A DNA stretch of 64,000 nucleotides from Thermohalobaculum sp965263335 (GTDB lineage Bacteria; Pseudomonadota; Alphaproteobacteria; Rhodobacterales; Rhodobacteraceae): contig CBDHHE010000001.1 in the NCBI GenBank assembly GCA_965263335.1, forward strand, positions 1,860,001 through 1,924,000, given 5' to 3'. The notes under the pieces are model-generated. The model saw nothing but the letters and a program-made list of their open reading frames with translations, was not told where the DNA came from and did not search any database. Positions 25,014-34,045 of the stretch are shown in pieces. A program made the position numbers and the translations under genes. Numbering within the stretch: position 1 is the first letter of the stretch; every line of letters begins with the position of its first letter.

Positions 25014-26573
25014 TCAGGCGGGCTTGAATTCGGTGAACAACGACTCTCCGTTCGGCTTCAGTCCCGGCGAAATTGCATCGCGGTGAATGGCGCCGACCAC
25101 CTCGTGCGTGAGGAATACATAGCATCCGCTCTCGTCCATAAGCGCTTGCATTTTCTTGTAAATCTCATCCCGCTTCGCTGGGTCGCTTTCCAGAAGCCCC
25201 TGATCGTGCAGCTCCTTGTACTCTGCGCTGTTGAACCGCTCCCAGTTCCAGACGCCGACCTGTTCGGGTGTGAACCACACCGTCGCCCAGCTCGGATCAG
25301 GCTGCATCGAGAAGCGGGAGAGCACCAGCTGCAGCGACTTGTAGTACTCGCCGTCCTTCGAGCCCAATGTCCAGAAAGTGCCGCTGTCGTTCTGCTTGAT
25401 CTCGCACTGGATGCCGACATCGGCCAGGTTCGCCTGGATCACCTGCGCCGCGGTCAGGCGCTCGGACTGGTTGAGGATGTCCAGGGTGACGCTCAGATCC
25501 GTCGCGCCCTCCTGCTCGAGCAAGGCGCGGGCCTTGTCGGGATCATAGTCATATGTGACCGCATCGCGGCTGCCGGGCAGGCCCGGGGCGATGATGCCAT
25601 TGCCGACCGACGCAGCACCGAAGTAGGCCGCATCCACGACCGTCGGCCGGTCAATGGCGTGCTGTACCGCGCGTCGAATGTTCGGGTTCGTGAACGGTTC
25701 GGCGTCCTGATTTATCCCGAGCCAGACGTAAGCAAGCGACGGCTTCTCGAGCACCACGCTCCCCGCCGGCGGGTTTTCCTTGAGACGCGGAAGCGAGGAC
25801 ACCGAAGTCCAAGTGTAGTCGAGGTCGCCGGCCTCGAATCCACGTTCGGCAGTTGCCGGGTCTTCGATCGGGATGATGTGGATCTCCTCGAAACCACCCT
25901 GCTCGTACTTCCAGTCGGGATTGCGCTTGAGAATGGTCTTCTGTTTGGGCTGCCAGTCTGCAAGCAGATAGGGACCGGACTGCGCCACGGGTTCTGTCCC
26001 AAGCTTGCCGCCAGCATCCTCGACCGCTTTTTGCGAGAGAACGATGGCGCTGGTGTTCGGCAGCGTAGTGGACCAAAGCGGCACGTACTGGTTCTTGAGA
26101 TGGATGCGTCCGGAAAGCTTGCCCGTGACTTCGACTTCCTTCAGAGCCGACCAATCGCCGGCATACGGGCTTTCATTCGCGGGATCGGCGATCCGCTCGA
26201 ATGAGAATTTCACGTCCTCGGCCGTCATCTGGCCATACCCGTCGGTGTACGTGATGTTGTCTCGCAGCGAGAACTCGACGGTCAAGTCATCGACCTGCTC
26301 AATGCTTTCGGCGGCCTGATGCTGCCAGCCCCAGACATCTCCCGGCTTAGGCACAACCAGACCGGCAAAGATGGCACGCTGAATGTCTTCCTCGGGAATC
26401 GACAGGCGAAACGCGGGGTCCAGCACCTGGAGATCAGAATACGAGCGCACCGTGAGCGTCGTTCCGTCGGCGCTGATCGCCAACCGCGGACCGGCGACCG
26501 CCGCCGCCCCGAAAGCGCCCGTCGCTGCGAGGAACGATCGTCGCGATACTGCAAGCTTCTGTGTCTTCATCAT
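25014..26573 (-). CDS. Peptide-type ABC transporter substrate-binding protein (family 5)
   Basis: A 519-residue family-5 solute-binding protein with a Tat-like signal (SRRSFLAATGAFGAAAVAGP). Family motifs include NITYTDGYGQMTAEDVKFSF and NPNIRRAVQHAIDRP. The start is the ATG at 26573; a second ATG at 26570 is equivalent. The open frame reaching 26714 runs antisense over the regulator gene's tail and is not credible as coding. Family-5 receptors bind di/oligopeptides, opines, nickel or glutathione. With three CocE-type acylases nearby, the ligand may be an N-acylated or peptide-like compound. Confidence 0.88.
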   Translation of the reverse strand: MMKTQKLAVSRRSFLAATGAFGAAAVAGPRLAISADGTTLTVRSYSDLQVLDPAFRLSIPEEDIQRAIFAGLVVPKPGDVWGWQHQAAESIEQVDDLTVEFSLRDNITYTDGYGQMTAEDVKFSFERIADPANESPYAGDWSALKEVEVTGKLSGRIHLKNQYVPLWSTTLPNTSAIVLSQKAVEDAGGKLGTEPVAQSGPYLLADWQPKQKTILKRNPDWKYEQGGFEEIHIIPIEDPATAERGFEAGDLDYTWTSVSSLPRLKENPPAGSVVLEKPSLAYVWLGINQDAEPFTNPNIRRAVQHAIDRPTVVDAAYFGAASVGNGIIAPGLPGSRDAVTYDYDPDKARALLEQEGATDLSVTLDILNQSERLTAAQVIQANLADVGIQCEIKQNDSGTFWTLGSKDGEYYKSLQLVLSRFSMQPDPSWATVWFTPEQVGVWNWERFNSAEYKELHDQGLLESDPAKRDEIYKKMQALMDESGCYVFLTHEVVGAIHRDAISPGLKPNGESLFTEFKPA

Positions 26574-26623
26574 GTTTTTTGCTCCCTGTTGAGATGTCTT
26601 CAACGTGAGTCGAACGTCCAAGC

Positions 26624-27319
26624 CTAGCCCTTGTCCTGAGCCGCTTCGTCCTCCAGTTCGGCCTGAGCGGGTACGACCACGTCCTTCGGAATCACGATGG
26701 GCGAAATCGCCCAAACCAGCCGGGCAGGACGGTCCGTGCGGTTTCGTGCATTGTGGATGATTTCGGTCGGGAAACTGAAGCTGTCGCCTTCATGCAGCGT
26801 GATGAATTCGTCACCGATCTGCAGTTCCAGTTCACCTGACACCACATAGCCATGCTGCTCGCCGACATGCTGATAAATGGTGTGGCCGGGCCGCTCCGAG
26901 TGAGGCTCGTACTCGGCCACGCCGAGCAACAGCGAGCCTCCGATCGAACTGGACAACAATTCGTCTGAAAGGCCGATCTGTTCCTTGTCTTCCCTGTAGA
27001 GTGTGTTCAGATCTCTTCGATTTCTCCGGCGTACGACGTAGGCTCGTTCCATCGGGCCGACGCCCGGACGGCGGGCGAAAAACCAGTCCGGGTCAATATC
27101 CAGTGCACGGGCCACCTTATGCACGACATCCAGCGAGGGATTGGTGGTCGCCCGCTCGATGGCACTGAGATGACTGACGGAAATCCCAGTTTCGCGGGCG
27201 ACATCCTTCAAGACGAGCTGACGCGCTTTACGCACCTGGCGGATTTCGGAGCCAAGCGAAATCAGGTTCTCTGCATACCCGTCGGCCTGACCCTCCAGCG
27301 CCGCGCCGTTGCCATCCAT
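26624..27319 (-). CDS. XRE-family regulator with C-terminal cupin domain
   Basis: A 231-residue regulator: helix-turn-helix at about residues 25-80 (RKARQLVLKDVARETGISVS, HLSAIERATTNPSLDVVHKV) and a cupin sensor at about 145-215 (EQHGYVVSGELELQIGDEF, SFPTEIIHNARN). PuuR-like XRE-cupin proteins respond to small amines, acids or amino-acid derivatives. The gene lies 50 bp upstream of the binding-protein gene on the same strand, and its start faces the third CocE paralogue. It is therefore well placed to control both the transporter operon and that hydrolase. Confidence 0.87.
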   Translation of the reverse strand: MDGNGAALEGQADGYAENLISLGSEIRQVRKARQLVLKDVARETGISVSHLSAIERATTNPSLDVVHKVARALDIDPDWFFARRPGVGPMERAYVVRRRNRRDLNTLYREDKEQIGLSDELLSSSIGGSLLLGVAEYEPHSERPGHTIYQHVGEQHGYVVSGELELQIGDEFITLHEGDSFSFPTEIIHNARNRTDRPARLVWAISPIVIPKDVVVPAQAELEDEAAQDKG

Positions 27320-27384
27320 GCCCCAGTTGGCCCCCTTCGCTCAGCTGAGTCGCGACTGGAAGCTTTGCATAGAAATCCACCTTG

Positions 27385-27400
27385 ACAAGATTTTTCTTGT
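27385..27400. promoter_or_regulatory. Inverted repeat between XRE-cupin gene and CocE paralogue 3
   Basis: ACAAGA (27385-27390) and TCTTGT (27395-27400) form a perfect 6-bp inverted repeat with a TTTT spacer. It begins inside a TTGACA (27382-27387) that could be the -35 element of the plus-strand hydrolase gene at 27484. A repressor bound here would block that promoter, and the XRE-cupin protein encoded next door is the obvious candidate. Confidence 0.45.
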
Positions 27401-27483
27401 GGAATTCTTCTGTAAATCTAGGCTCGCAGCTCGAGACACGACGATCGCTCTCCATGAAAGAACCACCAAGGCACTGAAATGTA

Positions 27484-29481
27484 ATGACAATGCAGGATGG
27501 GCCTTGGGCAGTCGATGACATCGAGCATACCTGGCTCCCAATGCCGGATGGTATTCGGCTGGCCGCGCGCATCTGGCTTCCCCAAACCTCTGAACCAGCA
27601 CGATTTCCAGCGATCCTCGAGTACATTCCCTATCGCAAGCGCGACATGGTCCGCGCGCGAGATGAGCGAAACCATCCCTACTTCTCGGCCCACGGCTATG
27701 CCTGTCTCCGGGTCGACATGCGCGGGTCTGGCGATAGCGAGGGGTCGATGCCCGACATGTACTCCGACGAAGAACTGGCCGACGCCCGTTGCGTGATCGA
27801 CTGGATCGCATCGCAGCCATGGTGCACTGGCCGCGTCGGCATGTTCGGCACGTCGTGGGGTGGGACCTCTGCGCTGCAGGCGTCGGTCGGTTCCGAGAGC
27901 GCACTTAAGGCCGTCATCGCAAATTGTGCGACGACCGACCGTTTCGAGGACGACATACACTGGATGGGCGGCTGCCTGCTGACGGACAGCCTCGAATGGG
28001 GCGCAACACTGCCGGCGATCCTCGCGGCGCCACCGGACTCAGCGACAGTGGGTGAGCACTGGAGGCTGATCTGGCAGAGGCGGCTCGATGCGCTCGCCTT
28101 CCCGCTCGACGCCTGGATCCGGAATCGCACCCGCGGCAGATACTGGCGGCACGGGTCCATCAAGTTCAGCGCCGGAGACATCAAGTGCCCGATCCTCGCC
28201 ATCGGTGGATGGGCGGATCGGTACTCGAACTCCGTGATGGGGCTTGTCGCGGCAAGACCGGATGTCGCGTGGGGAATTGTGGGGCCGTGGGGTCATCACT
28301 ACCCAGATCAAGGCGAACCAGGCCCGGAGATGAGCTTTCAGGATGTCGCTCTTACCTGGTGGGATCATTGGCTAAAGGAAGACAACCCCGGAGCGTTGGA
28401 TTGGCCCAAGCTCCGCCTCTGGCGCAGAGCGTTCGACGCGCCCGCCGACAGGCTCACCTTGCGAAGCGGGGAATGGACCGAGATCGCCAATCCCGGAGGG
28501 GTGCGAACGAGAACACTGTTCCTGAGCCCCAATGGCCTCGCAGCACAGCCGGACGCCGAACCAAGGTTGTTCGACATCCCGAACGACATCCGCCACGGCG
28601 AATGCGCCGGTGACACGGGTTACTTCGGTCGCATCGGAGGGCAGCCCCTCGATCAGTCAGCGGACGACGCACGTGCTCTGTGCTTCGATACCGCGCCGCT
28701 CGACGAAGACATCGATCTTGTCGGTCAAGCAGAGCTGAGCGTTGAGATTGTGCGAGACCGCGCCGACGCTCAAGTCGTGTGCCGACTTTGCGAGGTTGCG
28801 AGCGATGGATGCTCGAACCTTGTCACACGGCAGGTATTGAACCTGTCGCTCGATAGCAACCTCGACGCCGCAAAGCCGTTCTCGCCCGCTGAGCCCATGC
28901 GCGTGACGTTGAAATTGCCGAACACCGCTTACCGGTTCTCACGTGGCAACCGCATCCGCCTGGCAATCGGGACATCCTACTGGCCGATTGTCTGGCCTCC
29001 ACTGCAGGCAGCGCGTGTCAAGGTTTCGTCAAGCAAAGCACAGTTGATGCTACCCGCGCCAAAAGCCAGTGCACCGCTGTCGATCCCACTTCCGCAGGCG
29101 CACCCCTTGCCGAGCCAGAAATCCTGGCACATCAGTTCGCCGGCGCCGCTTGAAAGAGCGCCTGCACGAGTATCCGACGGGTGCGCACAATCATCGTGGC
29201 GACAACCGCCGGTCACCGTTCACTATACGTCAACAGGCACCGACTTCACGTTCGAGACCTATGCGCAGTACTTTGCAAACACAACAGCCTTGTCCGAAGT
29301 TCGCTGCGTTGTCGAACACGCGATCGAGCTCACGCGTCCCGATGGATCAGCCAACATCCGAAGTTCAGTGATTGCGGAAACCTGCGAAGGCGGGCTCTCG
29401 ATCGACGCATCATTGTCCGTGCACTGGGACGGCGCCGAGATGATGCAGAAGACTTGGCACTTCGAGCACACACTCGTTTGA
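27484..29481 (+). CDS. CocE/NonD family (peptidase S15-like) hydrolase, paralogue 3
   Basis: A 665-residue paralogue of the two CocE-type enzymes at 17270-21270. The triad is Ser in FGTSWGGTSA, Asp in IGGWADRY and His in GPWGHHYPDQ (GPWGH rather than GPWAH). The jelly-roll domain is present. ATG codons at 27484 and 27490 are both possible starts. It is divergent from the XRE-cupin gene and is followed 54 bp later by the AraC-type regulator of the carnitine-like cluster. It belongs functionally with the dpp operon by paralogy, but could be transcribed into the next cluster. Confidence 0.85.
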   Translation: MTMQDGPWAVDDIEHTWLPMPDGIRLAARIWLPQTSEPARFPAILEYIPYRKRDMVRARDERNHPYFSAHGYACLRVDMRGSGDSEGSMPDMYSDEELADARCVIDWIASQPWCTGRVGMFGTSWGGTSALQASVGSESALKAVIANCATTDRFEDDIHWMGGCLLTDSLEWGATLPAILAAPPDSATVGEHWRLIWQRRLDALAFPLDAWIRNRTRGRYWRHGSIKFSAGDIKCPILAIGGWADRYSNSVMGLVAARPDVAWGIVGPWGHHYPDQGEPGPEMSFQDVALTWWDHWLKEDNPGALDWPKLRLWRRAFDAPADRLTLRSGEWTEIANPGGVRTRTLFLSPNGLAAQPDAEPRLFDIPNDIRHGECAGDTGYFGRIGGQPLDQSADDARALCFDTAPLDEDIDLVGQAELSVEIVRDRADAQVVCRLCEVASDGCSNLVTRQVLNLSLDSNLDAAKPFSPAEPMRVTLKLPNTAYRFSRGNRIRLAIGTSYWPIVWPPLQAARVKVSSSKAQLMLPAPKASAPLSIPLPQAHPLPSQKSWHISSPAPLERAPARVSDGCAQSSWRQPPVTVHYTSTGTDFTFETYAQYFANTTALSEVRCVVEHAIELTRPDGSANIRSSVIAETCEGGLSIDASLSVHWDGAEMMQKTWHFEHTLV

Positions 29482-29535
29482 CGACAAGCAAACAGCGGGT
29501 AGCATCGAACGCCGCCGGATGATCTGAAACCGCAA

Positions 29536-30555
29536 ATGCCCGCGAAACCCTACAAGATTGCCGTCTTCGCAACGCCTGGTTTCAACCTCGCGACCACGAT
29601 GTCGTTCATCGATCCATTCCGAGTGGCCAACTATCTGAACGGGCATCCGATCTATCAGTGGGATCTCTATTCACTCGAAGGTGGGCTCTTGGCGGCGAGC
29701 AATGGCATCGAGGTCAACTCGCTTGCATTGAAGCGCGGCGGCAAGCCGCCCGACATGGCGGTGGTGTCGGCCAGCTGGACGCCGGAAGAAAGCTATGGCA
29801 ACCCGCTTGACGGCGTGCTCCGTCGTTGGGCGCGCTTTGGCACGACACTCGTTGGACTGGACACCGGGGCCTTCATTCTAGGGGCCTCCGGGCTGCTGAA
29901 CGGATATCGCGCGACCGCACATTACGAGCACATCGACGCGCTGATCGAAACCTTCCCGGACATCACGGTGACTGAAGACCTGTATGTCGTCGACCGGGAT
30001 CGCTTGAGTGCATGTGGCGGACTGGCGGCGAGCGACCTCGCCTTGCAGGTGTTGCGAGCCAGGATCGGAGACGCCGAGACCAACGCGGTCGCCCGGTACG
30101 TCTTCCATGACCGGCTGCGCCCGGAGAATGCCCGCCAGCTTCCGGGCCGCACTGAACCCTTGGGTGCAATGGCGCCACAAGCCCTCCGGCGCGCAATCCA
30201 GGTGATGGAGGACAATCTCGAGGAGAGCATTGCGATCCCTTCGATTGCGTCGCGCGCCAACGTTTCGCAACGACAACTCGAGCGTCTCTTTCGCGACTGC
30301 GTGGGCAGATCTCCGACACAGTACTACAGCGATATTCGTCTGGATCGGGCGCGCGGCCTCGTCACTCAGACCGAGATCCCGCTGCGCGAGGTGGCGTATG
30401 CTTCCGGATTCAACAGCCCGGAGCACTTCTCCAGGGCCTACAAGACGCGGTTCGGCCTTCCTCCAATGCGCGATCGACATGAGGGACGCGTGCCGTTCGA
30501 GTTCCGGGCATGGCCGATGCATCCTCTGCCGACGCGGTCAATCACCGACGAATAA
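29536..30555 (+). CDS. GlxA-type regulator: DJ-1/PfpI domain plus AraC helix-turn-helix
   Basis: A 339-residue regulator. Residues about 1-190 form a DJ-1/PfpI-like sensor domain (KIAVFATPGFNLATTMSFID). About 220-320 carry the double AraC-type HTH (IPSIASRANVSQRQLERLFR, PLREVAYASGFNSPEHFSRA). The architecture is that of GbdR, CdhR and ArgR-type activators of glycine-betaine, carnitine and arginine catabolism. It lies upstream, on the same strand, of a Rieske oxygenase/BKACE/carnitine-dehydrogenase-like operon. It is most likely the activator of that operon, sensing a quaternary amine. Confidence 0.87.
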   Translation: MPAKPYKIAVFATPGFNLATTMSFIDPFRVANYLNGHPIYQWDLYSLEGGLLAASNGIEVNSLALKRGGKPPDMAVVSASWTPEESYGNPLDGVLRRWARFGTTLVGLDTGAFILGASGLLNGYRATAHYEHIDALIETFPDITVTEDLYVVDRDRLSACGGLAASDLALQVLRARIGDAETNAVARYVFHDRLRPENARQLPGRTEPLGAMAPQALRRAIQVMEDNLEESIAIPSIASRANVSQRQLERLFRDCVGRSPTQYYSDIRLDRARGLVTQTEIPLREVAYASGFNSPEHFSRAYKTRFGLPPMRDRHEGRVPFEFRAWPMHPLPTRSITDE

Positions 30556-30637
30556 AATCAATTGAGTGTCGATTTATATCAGGCTCGGTTGATGCGTTTC
30601 ACGGATCTTCTAGGTGTCAAAACGGGGAGGCGGTGCC

Positions 30638-31777
30638 ATGCATGACAAACCCACAGCTTCGGACCTCGCGCTTGTCCGCCAAGGGTACTCCACATCGCCT
30701 GACCGGTCGCATTCGTTGCACGCGGACGCCTATACAGATGCGCGGTGGTATGGCGTCGAGCAGGACGCGATCCTCGCGCGCAGCTGGCAATGGATATGCC
30801 ATGTGGAAGCGCTGCGCACGCCAGGCTCCTATGTGACAACTGAAATCGCAGGACGTCCCGTGGCCGTGGTGCGAGATCTCGAAGGGACACTTCGCGCATT
30901 CTACAACGTCTGCAAGCACAGGGCGCATGAACTTCTGCGCGGCTCTGGCGAGACAACGCGAATTCTCTGCCCATACCATGCCTGGGTCTATGACCTAAAG
31001 GGACAGCTTCGACGAGCGCCAGAGACAGAAAATCTCGTCGATTTCGATCTGGATGAGATTTGCCTCGACGCCCTTCGGGTCGAGGAGTTCTGCGGCTTCG
31101 TCTACGTCAATCTCGATACGCATGCGCCCTCTTTGGCCGAACAATCCGGCGATCTCGCCGCCGAGATCGGCCACTGGGCGCCGGACATCGATCGGCTCAC
31201 CTTCGCGCACCGGCTGACCTATGACATCCGCTCGAACTGGAAGAATGTGGTCGACAATTTTCTCGAGTGCTACCACTGCCCGACTGCGCACAAGGACTTC
31301 TGCACACTGGTCGACATGGACACCTACAAGGTCACGACCCATGGTCTCTATTCGAGCCACATGGCCGAGGCAGGCAAGACCGCAAACACTGCCTATGCGG
31401 TCGACAACGCGACCGTGAAGGACCATGCGGTGTGGTGGCTCTGGCCCAACACCTGCCTGATGCGCTATCCGGGCCGCGGCAACTTTATCGTGCTGCACAT
31501 CATTCCAGCGGGCCCCGAGCGGACGCTCGAGACCTATGACTTCTTCTTCGAGACCGCCGAGAAGACGCCGGCCGAGGAGGAGGCAATCCGATATGTCGAC
31601 GAGGTGCTCCAGGCCGAGGACATCGCCTTGGTCGAAAGCGTGCAGAAGGGCATGAGGACGCCAGCGTTCAACCAGGGCCGGATCGTTCATGATCCGGCGG
31701 GCTCGGGCAAGTCAGAGCATGCATTGCACCACTTCCACGGGCTCGTACTGGATGCCTATGCGCACGCTGCAGGCTGA
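30638..31777 (+). CDS. Rieske non-haem iron oxygenase alpha subunit, quaternary-ammonium type
   Basis: A 379-residue aromatic-ring-hydroxylating-type oxygenase. The Rieske [2Fe-2S] ligands are C92, H94, C111 and H114 (VCKH and CPYH). The mononuclear iron site is in NFLECYHCPTAH (H213, H218), with Asp in AEDIALVES as third ligand. The residue that bridges the two metal sites, Asp in classical dioxygenases, is Glu (E210), as in carnitine oxygenase CntA and related betaine demethylases. ATG 30638 has GGGGAGG upstream. It needs a reductase, and none is encoded nearby. Likely substrates are glycine betaine, carnitine or another quaternary amine. Confidence 0.82.
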   Translation: MHDKPTASDLALVRQGYSTSPDRSHSLHADAYTDARWYGVEQDAILARSWQWICHVEALRTPGSYVTTEIAGRPVAVVRDLEGTLRAFYNVCKHRAHELLRGSGETTRILCPYHAWVYDLKGQLRRAPETENLVDFDLDEICLDALRVEEFCGFVYVNLDTHAPSLAEQSGDLAAEIGHWAPDIDRLTFAHRLTYDIRSNWKNVVDNFLECYHCPTAHKDFCTLVDMDTYKVTTHGLYSSHMAEAGKTANTAYAVDNATVKDHAVWWLWPNTCLMRYPGRGNFIVLHIIPAGPERTLETYDFFFETAEKTPAEEEAIRYVDEVLQAEDIALVESVQKGMRTPAFNQGRIVHDPAGSGKSEHALHHFHGLVLDAYAHAAG

Positions 31778-31879
31778 GATAGACATGTTGGCCAGACCGG
31801 TCTTCAGGTTCTAGAAAACAAATGTGATCCGGCAGGTTTCCGTGAACAGCATTCGCTGTTCATCATGGGAGGGCGAGCC

Positions 31880-32641
31880 ATGGGACGACTGCAGGGCAAG
31901 ACTGCCTTTGTGAGCGGCGGATGCGGCGGGATCGGTCAAGCGATCTGCACGCGCTTCGCCGGCGAGGAGGCGAAAGTCATCGCAGCCGATGTCGCCGGTT
32001 GGCCGGAGGCGCCCGAGGGCGTCCGTGTCGTGCAGTACGATGTCACGTCAGAGGACGCGGCCCGCGATGCCATGGCCCGCATCTCCGAACATTGGGGTCA
32101 GCTCGACATTCTCGTCAATGCCGCGGGGATCGAGATCGAAAAGACGATCGAGGAGACCACGCTCGAGGAGTGGAACCGGTCCTTCGCGGTGAACGTGACG
32201 GGGATGTTCCTGACCTGCAAGCACGCTTTGCCAGTCTTGCGCAAATCTCCGGGTGCGTCCGTGATCAACTTCGGCAGCTATGACGGGTTCATCGCCGACC
32301 CGGGCCTTGCGGTCTATTGCGCCACGAAGGGAGCGGTCCATGCGTTGACCCGCGCCATGGCCTGCGATCACGGACCGGAGGGGATCCGCGTGAATGCAAT
32401 CTGCCCGGGCTATGTCGACACGCCGATGCTGCAGTCTTTCTTCCATGGCGGCCATGGCGGGTCGGTCGAAAGCCTGAAACAGCAGGCCCGCGATGTGCAT
32501 CCGCTGCGGACCTATGGCACGCCGGAAGACGTGGCCAATCTCGTGACCTGGCTTGCCTCGGACGAAGCACGCTATGCGTCCGGTCAGTTGTGGGTTCTGG
32601 ATGGCGGGTTGTCCGCTCAGGTCCAGCAGATGAGGCTGTAG
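31880..32641 (+). CDS. SDR-family NAD(P)-dependent oxidoreductase
   Basis: A 253-residue classical short-chain dehydrogenase. The cofactor loop is SGGCGGIG, with Ser replacing the usual Thr. NAAG appears as ILVNAAGIE. The catalytic Ser is in NFGSYDG, followed by YCATK (Tyr and Lys). The end ASGQLWVLDGGLS is typical. ATG 31880 is preceded by GGGAGG. It is the first of two SDRs in the quaternary-amine cluster and may oxidise a hydroxylated intermediate, such as a 3-hydroxy group or the carbinolamine/aldehyde released by the Rieske enzyme. The next gene begins 2 bp after its stop. Confidence 0.85.
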   Translation: MGRLQGKTAFVSGGCGGIGQAICTRFAGEEAKVIAADVAGWPEAPEGVRVVQYDVTSEDAARDAMARISEHWGQLDILVNAAGIEIEKTIEETTLEEWNRSFAVNVTGMFLTCKHALPVLRKSPGASVINFGSYDGFIADPGLAVYCATKGAVHALTRAMACDHGPEGIRVNAICPGYVDTPMLQSFFHGGHGGSVESLKQQARDVHPLRTYGTPEDVANLVTWLASDEARYASGQLWVLDGGLSAQVQQMRL

Positions 32642-32643
32642 AG

Positions 32644-33102
32644 ATGGCGGACTTGTCTCGGTACAAGGCAAACTCCGGCCGATTGAAGCCAGTCTTCACC
32701 ATCGAGGTGCAGACCTTGCCCGAAGATACCGATCGCATCCTCGATGAAATCCTGAAAGTGCATCCGCTGGGGTATGGAAACTATCGGCGCAATGCGTCGA
32801 TCTCGGCAATTGGACGCGAAACGGCACGCCCGAACCCGGGGTCGACCACGGACACGCATGTGATTGGGTTTGCGCCGGGCACCACAGAAACCTATCCGAT
32901 GGTTGAGTTGAAGATCTCGATCGAGCGTGACCTCGAAGCGCTCGAGAAGGTCATGGGGGCAATATTGGCAGTGCATCACTATGAAGAACCGGTCATTTTC
33001 GTGCGCGAGGACTGGGTCAGCCGTGCCGAGTACGATCCGAACTCTCGAAATCCCCACCGTTGGTGGAACAATGGCCGGGGCCTGCCCGACCAACTGGAGT
33101 GA
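32644..33102 (+). CDS. YqfO/NIF3-CutA-like small protein of unknown function
   Basis: A 152-residue protein starting at ATG 32644. It is the single-domain type with a ferredoxin-like fold seen as the insert domain of NIF3/YqfO and in CutA: the segment LAVHHYEEPVIFV matches the HPYEEPAY signature of that group, and residues 18-50 (FTIEVQTLPEDTDRILDEIL) fit the first beta-alpha unit. The C-terminal tail (NSRNPHRWWNNGRGLPDQ) is Trp- and Asn-rich and looks cluster-specific. It lies 2 bp after an SDR and 2 bp before the BKACE gene. Stable placement inside a catabolic operon suggests a metal- or ligand-binding accessory role. I know no assigned function. Confidence 0.7.
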   Translation: MADLSRYKANSGRLKPVFTIEVQTLPEDTDRILDEILKVHPLGYGNYRRNASISAIGRETARPNPGSTTDTHVIGFAPGTTETYPMVELKISIERDLEALEKVMGAILAVHHYEEPVIFVREDWVSRAEYDPNSRNPHRWWNNGRGLPDQLE

Positions 33103-33104
33103 CA

Positions 33105-34034
33105 ATGTCCAAACCCGTCATCATCACATGTGCGCCGACCGGGGGCATCCACACCCCCTCCATGAGCCCGCATCTCCCGATCACACCCGACCAGATCACG
33201 CAGGCAAGCGTCGAGGCGGCGGAAGCCGGCGCCTCCATCATCCACCTGCATGCCCGTGATCCTGAAACGGGCAAACCCGATCCGAGGCCGGAAACCTTCA
33301 TGAAGTTTCTGCCCCGCATCAAACAGGCAACGGGCGCAGTGGTGAATGTCTCGACCGGCGGCGGCCTCGGGATGACGCGTGAGGAGCGCCTGAGGGCAGC
33401 TCTGTCGGCATCGCCCGAGATGGCATCGCTCAATGTCGGCAGCATGAACTTCGGCACCTTCCCGATGCTGGAAAAGTACACGGAGTGGCAGCACGACTGG
33501 GAGCCCGAGTTCCTCGACATGACCCGGGACTTCATTTTCCGCAACACCTTCGCCGACATCGAGTTCATCCTGAAGGAGCTGGGTGAGGCGCACGGCACCC
33601 GGTTCGAGTTCGAATGCTACGATGTCGGCCACCTCTACAATCTGGCCTGGTTTGTCGACAAAGGCTTGGTGAAACCGCCCTTCTTCGTTCAGATGGTCTT
33701 CGGCATCCTGGGAGGCATTGGTGCCGATCCGATGAACCTGATGCACATGCATACCATCGCCAACAAGCTGTTCGGCACGGACTATGAATGGTCGGTCCTG
33801 GCGGCGGGGCGGCACCAGATGCCTTTTGCCACGCAGGCCGCGATGCTTGGCGGCAATCTCCGAGTGGGCCTTGAAGACAGCCTGTACATCGGCAAGGGCG
33901 AGTTGGCGACATCCAATGCCCAGCAGGTCACCCGCATCCGCACAATCGTCGAGAACCTTGGCCTGACCGTCGCCACACCCAACGAAGCCCGCGAGCGGCT
34001 CGGCCTAAAGGGTGGCGATCAGGTCGGATTCTAG
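33105..34034 (+). CDS. BKACE-family beta-keto acid cleavage enzyme (dehydrocarnitine-cleavage-like)
   Basis: A 309-residue enzyme of the 3-keto-5-aminohexanoate cleavage family (formerly DUF849). The zinc histidines are in IIHLHARDPETG (H47, H49). The substrate/CoA-site residues appear as VNVSTGGG and NLRVGLEDS. BKACE enzymes condense a beta-keto acid with acetyl-CoA to give acetoacetate and a new CoA ester. With a carnitine-dehydrogenase-like gene downstream, the expected substrate is 3-dehydrocarnitine, giving betainyl-CoA. ATG 33105 follows the previous stop by 2 bp. The frame back to 33060 is not needed. Confidence 0.85.
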   Translation: MSKPVIITCAPTGGIHTPSMSPHLPITPDQITQASVEAAEAGASIIHLHARDPETGKPDPRPETFMKFLPRIKQATGAVVNVSTGGGLGMTREERLRAALSASPEMASLNVGSMNFGTFPMLEKYTEWQHDWEPEFLDMTRDFIFRNTFADIEFILKELGEAHGTRFEFECYDVGHLYNLAWFVDKGLVKPPFFVQMVFGILGGIGADPMNLMHMHTIANKLFGTDYEWSVLAAGRHQMPFATQAAMLGGNLRVGLEDSLYIGKGELATSNAQQVTRIRTIVENLGLTVATPNEARERLGLKGGDQVGF

Positions 34035-34045
34035 GGGCGCAGAGG

